A stretch of 5,693 nucleotides of DNA from an uncultured Actinomycetes bacterium (GTDB lineage Bacteria > Actinomycetota > Thermoleophilia > Solirubrobacterales > Thermoleophilaceae), in assembly GCA_946481495.1 (NCBI GenBank), contig CAMLNW010000186.1, positions 1-5,693 on the forward strand. The letters are read 5' to 3'. Both the position numbers and the translations under genes were made by a program. The notes under the pieces were generated by a model. It had not been told where the DNA came from and searched no databases. It saw nothing but the letters and a program-made list of their open reading frames with translations. Below are positions 1-5,326 of the stretch, one piece after another; positions within the stretch are counted from its first letter, which is position 1, and each line of letters opens with the position of its first letter.

Positions 1-2186
1 CCTCGGTCGGCACCGTCGCCGAGGTCTCCGACCATGTCCGTCTCCCCGGTGGCGGCCACGCCGTCGCGCTGACCGGCCTCTACCGCGGCATCGCGGGGGC
101 CGCCCACACCGACGTGTCGGGCGATCTGCGTGTCGACGTCGCCGCGCACCCCGACGACGAGCCCGTCGACGGCCACACGCGCGATCTCGAGCGCGAGTAC
201 CGCGCGGTCGTTGAGGAGCTGCTCGAGCTGCGCGGCGACGACGGCCGGATCGCCGCATTCGTCCGCTCGATCAGCGAGCCGGGCACGCTCGCCGACACCT
301 CGGGCTACTCGCCCGACATCTCCTACGAGCAGAAGGTCCAGCTGCTCTCGACGCTCGACGTGACCGAGCGGCTCGAGCTGGCGCTGAAGCTGCAGCGCGA
401 GCGGCTCGCCGAGCTGCAGGTGCGCAAGCAGATCCGCGACGACGTCCAGTCGGGCGCCGACAAGCAGCAGCGCGAGTACTTCTTGCGCAAGCAGATGGAG
501 TCGATCCGCAAGGAGCTCGGTGAGGACGATGCCTCGGTCGCCGACGAGTACCGCACGAAGATCGAGGAGTCCGGCATGCCGGAGGCCGTCCGCGAGCAGG
601 CCGAGAAGGAGCTGGCCAGGCTCGAGCGGATGGGCGAGCAGTCGGGCGAGAGCTCGATGATCCGCACCTACCTCGACTGGCTGGTCGCCGTGCCGTGGGA
701 CAAGCGCTCCGAGGAGCGGCTCGATCCGACCCACGCGCGCGAGGTGCTCGACGCTGACCACGCCGGGCTCGAGGACGTCAAGGACCGGATCGAGGAGCAC
801 ATCGCGGTGATGAAGCTGCGCCGCGAGCGCGGTCTCGGCGACGATGCGGGGGAGGGCTCGGATCGCAAGCGCGGCGAGGGCGCGATTCTGACCCTGATCG
901 GGCCGCCCGGAACCGGCAAGACCTCGATCGGTGAGTCGATCGCCCGCGCGACCGGACGCGAGTTCGTCCGCATGTCGCTCGGTGGCGTCCGCGACGAGGC
1001 GGAGATCCGCGGCCACCGCCGCACCTACATCGGCGCGCTGCCGGGACGGCTGGTCCGCGCGCTGCGCGACGCCGGGACGATGAATCCGGTGATCCTGCTC
1101 GACGAGGTCGACAAGGTCGGCGCCGACTGGCGCGGCGACCCGTCGGCGGCGCTGCTCGAGGTGCTCGATCCGGCGCAGAACCACTCGTTCCGCGACCACT
1201 ACCTCGACGTCGAGCTCGACCTGTCGCAGGTGCTGTTCATCGCTACGGCCAACGTGGCCGACACGATCCCCGGCCCGCTGCTCGACCGGATGGAGGTCGT
1301 GCGCTTCGACGGCTACACGACCGACGAGAAGCTGGCGATCGGCCGCGACTACCTCTGGGGCCGCCAGCGCGAGCGCAACGGCCTGCGCGAGGACGAGGTC
1401 GAGGTCTCCGACGACGTGCTGCGCACCGTGATCGCGGAGTACACCCGCGAGGCGGGCGTGCGCGGACTGGAGCGCGACCTCGGCACGATCCTGCGCAAGA
1501 CGGCGACGAGGATCGCCTCGGGCAAGGCAGAGGCGCCGGTGACGGTCGACATCGAGACCGTCCGCGACGCGCTCGGGAGGCAGCGCTTCTTCCAGGAGGC
1601 GGCGGAGCGCACCGCGGTTCCCGGCGTGGCGACCGGCCTGGCGGTGACCGGCGCCGGCGGCGACGTGCTGTTCGTCGAGGCGACCGGGATGAAGGGCAAG
1701 GGCGACCTCGTCCTGACCGGCCAGCTTGGCGACGTGATGAAGGAGTCGGCGCGGATCGCGCTCTCCTACGCGCGCGGCCACGCCGACGAGCTCGGGATCG
1801 CGGGCGACGCCTTCGACGACCGCGAGTTCCACGTCCACGTCCCCGCGGGAGCGATCCCGAAGGACGGACCGAGCGCCGGGATCACGATGACGACCGCGCT
1901 GGCGTCGCTGCTCAGCGGCCGTCCGGTCAAGCACACGGTCGGGATGACCGGCGAGGTCACCCTCCAGGGCCGCGTGCTGCCGATCGGCGGGCTGAAGCAG
2001 AAGGTGCTCGCCGCCCATGCTGCCGGCCTGACCGACGTGATCCTGCCGGAGCGCAACCGCGGCGACCTCGACGACGTGCCCGAGGACGTCCGCGAGCAGA
2101 TGACGTTCCATCCGGTGATGACGATCGGCGAGGTGCTCGACGTAGCGCTCGAGCCGGCACGCAGCGGAGTTCAGGCCACCCACTAG
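1..2186 (+). CDS. lon: ATP-dependent serine protease Lon (LonA type), 5' end outside window
   Basis: Lon is a cytoplasmic AAA+ protease that unfolds and degrades misfolded and regulatory proteins. The reading frame is open from base 3, giving 727 visible residues. The first codons already encode conserved N-terminal substrate-binding domain sequence (GTVAEV at residues 3-8, then LPGGG), so the gene begins upstream and the GTG at 114 is an internal Val codon. Comparison with remembered E. coli Lon suggests about 70 residues are missing, for a full length near 800. After a long coiled-coil region come Walker A GPPGTGKT (bases 900-923), Walker B VILLDE (about 1089-1106), the sensor region IATANVAD and the arginine-finger motif LLDRMEV. 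The protease domain has the catalytic Ser in DGPSAG (codon 1872-1874) and the Lys in GGLKQK (codon 2001-2003). These are 43 residues apart, the same spacing as S679/K722 of E. coli. A hydrophilic insertion of about 15 residues precedes Walker A. The promoter is not in the window. Confidence 0.97.
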   Translation, partial: SVGTVAEVSDHVRLPGGGHAVALTGLYRGIAGAAHTDVSGDLRVDVAAHPDDEPVDGHTRDLEREYRAVVEELLELRGDDGRIAAFVRSISEPGTLADTSGYSPDISYEQKVQLLSTLDVTERLELALKLQRERLAELQVRKQIRDDVQSGADKQQREYFLRKQMESIRKELGEDDASVADEYRTKIEESGMPEAVREQAEKELARLERMGEQSGESSMIRTYLDWLVAVPWDKRSEERLDPTHAREVLDADHAGLEDVKDRIEEHIAVMKLRRERGLGDDAGEGSDRKRGEGAILTLIGPPGTGKTSIGESIARATGREFVRMSLGGVRDEAEIRGHRRTYIGALPGRLVRALRDAGTMNPVILLDEVDKVGADWRGDPSAALLEVLDPAQNHSFRDHYLDVELDLSQVLFIATANVADTIPGPLLDRMEVVRFDGYTTDEKLAIGRDYLWGRQRERNGLREDEVEVSDDVLRTVIAEYTREAGVRGLERDLGTILRKTATRIASGKAEAPVTVDIETVRDALGRQRFFQEAAERTAVPGVATGLAVTGAGGDVLFVEATGMKGKGDLVLTGQLGDVMKESARIALSYARGHADELGIAGDAFDDREFHVHVPAGAIPKDGPSAGITMTTALASLLSGRPVKHTVGMTGEVTLQGRVLPIGGLKQKVLAAHAAGLTDVILPERNRGDLDDVPEDVREQMTFHPVMTIGEVLDVALEPARSGVQATH

Positions 2187-2215
2187 AGCCAGTACCACGG
2201 CAACGGTTATCGTGC

Positions 2216-2223
2216 GAGAGGAG
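2216..2223 (+). promoter_or_regulatory. Ribosome binding site of the BON-domain gene
   Basis: GAGAGGAG ends 2 nt before the ATG at 2226; read as GAGAGG the spacing is 4 nt. It is the purine-rich tract that supports this start over later in-frame codons such as the ATG within the hydrophobic segment. It lies in the 39-bp gap after the lon stop. Confidence 0.6.
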
Positions 2224-2225
2224 TC

Positions 2226-2798
2226 ATGGGATTCCTCTCGCGCGAGATCGTCCGTAGGGCAGCGCCGCTGGTGATGGCGGGCGCTGCCGGCGCCGCGGGC
2301 GCCGCTGTGATCGCGCGGCGGAGGATGAGCGAACGGCGCAGGCTGAGCCTGGTGTCAGGCCCGCCGCAGCCCGCGCCGCCACAGCCGGCACCTCCGGGAC
2401 CCGCGCCTGGGCCGCCGGAGCCGCCAGCTCCGATGCCAGAGCCGCCCAGTCCCGTGCCGGACCCGATTCCGGCGCCCGAGCCGACCCCGGAGCCTCAGCC
2501 GGCCCCGACCCCGGTTCCCGATCCTTCGCCGGCGCCAACGCCGCCGCCAGAGCCCGAGCCGCCGGTGGCGGCTGAAGCCGACCTCGAGCGGACGGTGCGT
2601 GACGCGATGGCCAGCCAGCTAGATGCGGCGGGCGGAGACGTCGACGTCGAGGTTGCCGGCCGGATGGTCGTGTTGCGCGGCCGCGTCGACAGCCCAGAGT
2701 CGATCCGCGAGCTCGAGCGGGCCGCCGCCACGGCGCCTGGGGTAGAGGGCGTGCGGGTGCTGTTGCATCTGCCCGGGCGGATGGCGAAGCGCCGCTAG
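2226..2798 (+). CDS. Membrane-anchored BON-domain protein with alternating-proline rod
   Basis: The protein has 190 residues in three parts. Residues 1-40 hold a short basic start, a weakly hydrophobic Ala/Gly-rich stretch (about 12-30) that could be an uncleaved membrane anchor, and a basic cluster RRRMSERRR. Residues 46-113 are an extreme proline-rich linker; from 74 to 106 every second residue is proline, alternating with Ala, Glu, Thr, Val, Asp, Gln or Ser. Residues about 117-182 match the BON domain pattern: a helix (LERTVRDAM), a strand pair ending VVLRGRVDSPE, a second helix (IRELERAAA) and a final GVEGVRVLLHL strand. BON domains occur in envelope proteins such as OsmY and in some channels and secretins, and are thought to bind membranes or other envelope partners. 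The ATG has a GAGAGGAG tract just upstream. The 39-bp spacing from lon suggests one transcript. Envelope localisation is inferred from the architecture, and the substrate or partner is unknown. The N-terminal segment is only moderately hydrophobic, so the anchor call is tentative. Confidence 0.85.
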   Translation: MGFLSREIVRRAAPLVMAGAAGAAGAAVIARRRMSERRRLSLVSGPPQPAPPQPAPPGPAPGPPEPPAPMPEPPSPVPDPIPAPEPTPEPQPAPTPVPDPSPAPTPPPEPEPPVAAEADLERTVRDAMASQLDAAGGDVDVEVAGRMVVLRGRVDSPESIRELERAAATAPGVEGVRVLLHLPGRMAKRR

Positions 2799-2861
2799 GC
2801 ACAGCCTTCCGCGACGTTCTGCCGGCCAATCTGATTCACTTTCGCACTTCGAATCGACTAA

Positions 2862-3006
2862 TAGCCGAGTCTCTGCTGCTCAGGCAGCGGGGAACGGGGG
2901 AACCACTGGGGTTCGGCCAATAGGCGGGACCCCCGGGGCGAATCGCCGCCAGCGTGCGGCGTAGCGCACTTTCCAGCGCGAGCCCGTCAGCTCACCTCGT
3001 AGGCAC
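2862..3006 (+). promoter_or_regulatory. Cyclic di-AMP riboswitch (ydaO/yuaA type) upstream of the Rpf-like gene
   Basis: Several conserved ydaO-class blocks appear in the expected order. First is a GCCGAGTC entry (2864-2871), followed by a hairpin with a GCTGC/GCAGC stem (2875-2879 with 2884-2888). Next is the GGGGAACGGGGGAACC block (2889-2904), then a GCC/GGC-tipped stem with outer GGGT/ACCC pairing (2909-2932). After that come GGGGCGAATC (2935-2944), a perfect CGCCGC/GCGGCG hairpin (2944-2949 with 2956-2961) and a GCGC/GCGC stem (2964-2967 with 2976-2979). The hallmark 3' block, containing CCCGTCAGCT and CTCGTAGGC, ends at 3004. Family members bind c-di-AMP and usually lower expression when bound; in actinobacteria they commonly precede rpf and other wall-hydrolase genes, as here. 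Both ends are approximate, and only about 3 bp of the closing stem (2864-2866 with 3002-3004) are obvious. The aptamer ends 6 nt before the ribosome binding site and no U-tract terminator lies between, so the switching mechanism is not evident. Confidence 0.88.
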
Positions 3007-3010
3007 CGGA

Positions 3011-3018
3011 AAGAGGAG
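3011..3018 (+). promoter_or_regulatory. Ribosome binding site fixing the TTG start of the Rpf-like gene
   Basis: AAGAGGAG lies 7 nt upstream of the TTG at 3026, close to ideal spacing. It supports that start over the in-frame GTG at 2954, which falls inside the riboswitch aptamer. Its GAGG could pair with CCTC at 2995-2998 in the conserved 3' part of the aptamer. Confidence 0.75.
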
Positions 3019-3025
3019 ACGTCCG

Positions 3026-3661
3026 TTGCGCCGTCGTTTGCATGTTGGGCTGTTGTCGTTGTCTGCGCTCGCTCTGCTGAGCGTGGCGCCAGCCGTCACG
3101 CCGGCCCTCGCCGACGATCCGAGCGTCAGCGCCGGGGACGCGGCGACCGCATCGACCGAGGTGACGCTGCGCAAGGGCGATCGCGGCCGTGCGGTACGGC
3201 GCCTGCAGCGCAAGCTCGGCGTCGCGGCCGATGGCGTCTTTGGTCCGCAGACCGACCGCGCGGTGCGGCGCTTCCAGCGTCGCAACGGCTTGACCGCCGA
3301 CGGCATCGTCGGTCCGATGACGCGTGGCAAGCTCGGACTGGCTCGCTTCAGCAGCGCCGACGTGCGGCATCCGTCCAAGGACGCACCGGCGGGTGACGAC
3401 GGCGACAGCAAGGTCAAGCTACCGCGCGTGCTGCGCGAGATCGCCGAGTGCGAGTCGGGCGGCGACCCGCGAGCTGTCTCGTCCAACGGCCTCTACCGCG
3501 GCAAGTTCCAGTTCTCGCGCGAGACATGGAAGGCCGTCGGCGGCCGTGGCGCGGATCCCGCCAAGGCATCCGAGGCGCATCAGGACCGGATGGCGCTGCG
3601 GCTGTACCGCCAGCGCGGCGTGGCGCCCTGGCCCGCCTGCGGGGCTCAGGCAACCAGTTAG
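3026..3661 (+). CDS. Secreted peptidoglycan-binding, Rpf/transglycosylase-like muralytic protein
   Basis: Read from the TTG, the protein has 211 residues. Residues 1-29 form a clean Sec signal peptide: RRR, a Leu/Ala-rich core, then a probable cut after ALA at residue 29. Residues about 47-105 are a PG_binding_1 domain with the typical RKGDRG, ADGVFGPQT and ADGIVGPMT signatures. A charged linker (106-130) follows. Residues about 132-206 match the Rpf/transglycosylase-like fold: ECESGGD with the presumed catalytic Glu143 after Cys142, GLYRGKFQFS, TWKAVGG, and a terminal APWPAC whose Cys205 should form the Rpf-type disulfide with Cys142. Rpf proteins are lysozyme-like muramidases that cleave peptidoglycan glycan chains during growth, germination or exit from dormancy. 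TTG was chosen because it gives a compact signal peptide and has AAGAGGAG 7 nt upstream. Starting at the GTG at 2954 would add 24 residues encoded by riboswitch sequence. Expression is probably controlled by the c-di-AMP riboswitch. The gene is convergent with the SnoaL-like gene. Resuscitation activity itself is not shown by sequence. Confidence 0.92.
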   Translation: MRRRLHVGLLSLSALALLSVAPAVTPALADDPSVSAGDAATASTEVTLRKGDRGRAVRRLQRKLGVAADGVFGPQTDRAVRRFQRRNGLTADGIVGPMTRGKLGLARFSSADVRHPSKDAPAGDDGDSKVKLPRVLREIAECESGGDPRAVSSNGLYRGKFQFSRETWKAVGGRGADPAKASEAHQDRMALRLYRQRGVAPWPACGAQATS

Positions 3662-3664
3662 CGA

Positions 3665-3680
3665 CGCGGGCTAGCCCGCG
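3665..3680. terminator. GC palindrome between convergent genes, possible bidirectional terminator
   Basis: CGCGGGCTAGCCCGCG is a perfect 16-bp inverted repeat that can fold as a 6-bp all-GC stem with a CTAG loop on either strand. It starts 3 nt after the stop of the Rpf-like gene and contains the stop codon of the opposing SnoaL-like gene. The position fits transcription termination in both directions, but there is no T-tract on either side, so it is not a classical intrinsic terminator and could be a by-product of GC-rich coding sequence. Confidence 0.35.
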
Positions 3681-4072
3681 GGCTGTTCGCTGTGCTCGCG
3701 TAGGTCCGCCAGTGCGGCCTCACGCGTCGAATGCGCGCTGAGGCGGGCGATCAGCCCGTCGCGGATCACGTGGACGAAGTAGAGGTAGGCACCGGAGGTG
3801 CCGTCGGCTGAACGGATACGACGGTGACCGGCGACCAGCACGGCGTCGCCCTGACCTTCGAAGCTGTAGGGCGACGCCTCGAACGTCTGGCCCTGGGCGT
3901 CGAATGCGTCGAAGAAGCGCCGGACGCCGTCGTGGCCGGGGTATTCGGTTCCGTCGACCGCGACGAACTCGACGTCGGGCTGGAGCAGGGGCAGGGCGGC
4001 CTCCACGCCACCCTCTCGGTACGCGGTCCACATCCTCCTGACCAGGTCATGCGAGCCCTCCATGACGAACAT
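3671..4072 (-). CDS. SnoaL-like / NTF2-family protein of unknown substrate
   Basis: The product has 133 residues and the usual single-domain layout of SnoaL-like, NTF2-superfamily proteins. An N-terminal helix pair (DLVRRMWTAYREGGVEAALPLL) leads into the DVEFVAVDGTEYPGHDGVRRFFDAF segment, where the G-x-GVRRFF turn is typical. Strands ending GHRRIRSADG and AYLYFVHVIRDGLIARLSAHSTREAALADL follow. The cone-shaped fold serves as an enzyme (isomerase, cyclase, hydrolase) or as a binding module, and no catalytic set can be named from sequence, so the function is open. There is no signal peptide, so a cytoplasmic location is likely. The start is uncertain. The ATG at 4072 has GGATAAGG just upstream, ending 2 nt before it; a second in-frame ATG lies three codons later at 4063. 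The gene is convergent with the Rpf-like gene and divergent from the CpaF gene across 75 bp, so it is probably transcribed alone. It shows no visible link to pilus or wall functions. Confidence 0.85.
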   Translation of the reverse strand: MFVMEGSHDLVRRMWTAYREGGVEAALPLLQPDVEFVAVDGTEYPGHDGVRRFFDAFDAQGQTFEASPYSFEGQGDAVLVAGHRRIRSADGTSGAYLYFVHVIRDGLIARLSAHSTREAALADLREHSEQPAG

Positions 4073-4147
4073 GACCTTATCCGTCGAGTTGGGCCGGGGC
4101 GTACATGAGGGGGGCAGGATTCCCGCGCATCGACCCTCTCAAACACG
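4073..4147. other. Divergent intergenic region between SnoaL-like and CpaF genes
   Basis: These 75 bp must hold the leftward promoter of the SnoaL-like gene and probably the rightward promoter of the tad-type genes. I see no convincing -35/-10 pair, operator repeat or hairpin. A purine run GAGGGGGGCAGG (4107-4118) resembles a ribosome binding site but is about 29 nt from the CpaF ATG. In the CpaF frame there is a stop at 4106 and no start codon between it and 4148. Confidence 0.5.
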
Positions 4148-5326
4148 ATGGAGGCGATCGAGGAACTGGCTGGCGCGCTGCGTCAGCGGCTGATCGAGCG
4201 GGCTAGGGCGGGGGAGTCCGGAGGCGAAGTCGGTGACGAGATTGCCGCTCTAGTCGAGTGCGAGGCGGCGGCGCTGTCGGATTCCGAGCGCACGGCATTG
4301 CGCGAGCGTGTGCTGCTCGCCGCGACCGGGCTTGGCCCGCTCGAGGCGCTGCTCGCCGATCCCGCGGTCGACGAGGTGATGGTCAACGGGCCGGGCGAGG
4401 TCTACGTCGAGCGTGGTGGCCGGATCCGGACGACCGGCGTGCGGTTCGAGTCCGAGGCGGAGCTGACGCACACGATCGAGCGGATCCTCGCGCCGCTCGG
4501 TCGCCGCGTCGACGAGGCGTCGCCGCTCTGCGACGCGCGGCTCGCTGACGGGTCGCGGGTCAACGTCGTGATTCCGCCGCTGTCGCTGTCCGGCCCCTGC
4601 CTGACGATCCGCCGCTTCCGGCGCGAGGGCCTCTCGCTCGACGACCTCGTCCGCCTCGGCACGTTGTCGGACGCGGAGGCGGCGCTGCTCGGGCGCTGCA
4701 TCGCCGCGCGCGCCTCGATTCTCGTCAGCGGCGGCACCGGCTCGGGCAAGACGACGACGCTGAACGCGCTCTCGGGCGCGATTCCCGACGGTGAGCGGAT
4801 CGTGACGATCGAGGACGCGGCCGAGCTGCGGTTGCGCCAGGACCACGTCGTGCGGTTGGAGTCGCGGCCGCCGAGTCTCGAAGGGCGCGGTGAGGTGACA
4901 ATCCGGGCGTTGGTCCGCAACGCGCTGCGGATGCGGCCGGACCGGATCGTCGTCGGCGAGGTCCGCGGCGGCGAGGCGCTCGACCTCCTGCAGGCACTCA
5001 ACACCGGCCACGAGGGGTCGCTGTCGACGGTGCACGCTAACTCTCCGCGCGACGCGCTGGCGCGGCTGGAGACACTGGCACTGATGGCCGACGTCGGCCT
5101 GCCGCATGCCGTCGTCGCTGATCAGGTGGCACGGGCGATCGAGCTCGTCGTCCACCAGACACGGCGACCGGACGGCTCGCGAGTGGTCGAGGCGATCGCC
5201 GAGGTGATTCCGAGCGCGGACCGCGCCGAGGTACGGACGATTTCGGAGAGTGGGCGTTTGTCGGACCTCGGCGACGATCGCCTGGCCCTGCGGCTTGGGC
5301 GTGGCGCGGTGGGAAACGAGCCGTGA
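4148..5326 (+). CDS. cpaF: CpaF/TadA-family type IV pilus / Flp secretion ATPase
   Basis: This is the cytoplasmic hexameric ATPase of the VirB11/GspE superfamily, CpaF (TadA) branch, which powers assembly of Tad/Flp pili or related filaments; it has 392 residues. The N-terminal part (about 1-60) is a charged helical region. The N-terminal ATPase-associated domain then includes GLGPLEALLADPAVDEVMVNGPGEVYVERGG (61-91) and the RLADGSRVNVVIPPLS segment. The catalytic domain contains Walker A GGTGSGKT (195-202), the Asp box RIVTIEDAAEL (217-227), the Walker B region MRPDRIVVGEVRG (262-274) and the His box GSLSTVHANSPRDALARLE (290-308). All expected catalytic motifs are present, so it should be active. 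The ATG at 4148 is the only plausible 5' start: the frame is closed at 4106, with no other start codon between. It has no recognisable ribosome binding site. Its stop overlaps the start of the TadB-like gene, indicating an operon. No TadZ/CpaE, prepilin or CpaB gene is seen upstream, so the rest of the locus should be downstream or elsewhere. Confidence 0.95.
   Translation: MEAIEELAGALRQRLIERARAGESGGEVGDEIAALVECEAAALSDSERTALRERVLLAATGLGPLEALLADPAVDEVMVNGPGEVYVERGGRIRTTGVRFESEAELTHTIERILAPLGRRVDEASPLCDARLADGSRVNVVIPPLSLSGPCLTIRRFRREGLSLDDLVRLGTLSDAEAALLGRCIAARASILVSGGTGSGKTTTLNALSGAIPDGERIVTIEDAAELRLRQDHVVRLESRPPSLEGRGEVTIRALVRNALRMRPDRIVVGEVRGGEALDLLQALNTGHEGSLSTVHANSPRDALARLETLALMADVGLPHAVVADQVARAIELVVHQTRRPDGSRVVEAIAEVIPSADRAEVRTISESGRLSDLGDDRLALRLGRGAVGNEP

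Noticed and set aside
114..116. GTG at 114 as the start of lon
   Set aside because: The frame is open upstream to base 3 and the upstream codons encode recognisable Lon N-domain sequence, so the GTG is an internal valine.
2361..2564. Proline-codon-rich stretch as a tandem DNA repeat or CRISPR-like array
   Set aside because: The periodicity is at protein level (alternating Pro); codons vary and there is no fixed repeat unit or spacer, so it is coding low complexity.
2224..2829. 201-codon reverse-strand open frame opposite the BON gene
   Set aside because: Its composition (Arg, Pro, Ala, Ser) is the shadow of the proline-rich linker; there is no domain, and the plus-strand gene has a ribosome binding site and a BON domain.
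2799..2861. Terminator after the BON gene
   Set aside because: No stable hairpin followed by a T-run was found; GCCGGC at 2821 is too short and isolated to call.
2835..2864. Possible promoter TTCACT ... 18 nt ... TAATAG before the riboswitch
   Set aside because: The matches are weak, and a start about 7 nt after this -10 would fall inside the aptamer's 5' strand, removing the closing stem. The real promoter must lie in 2799-2860 but cannot be picked by eye.
3324..3741. Alternative plus-strand frames overlapping the Rpf-like gene
   Set aside because: They lack recognisable domains and are out of frame with the clear PG-binding and Rpf-like coding sequence.
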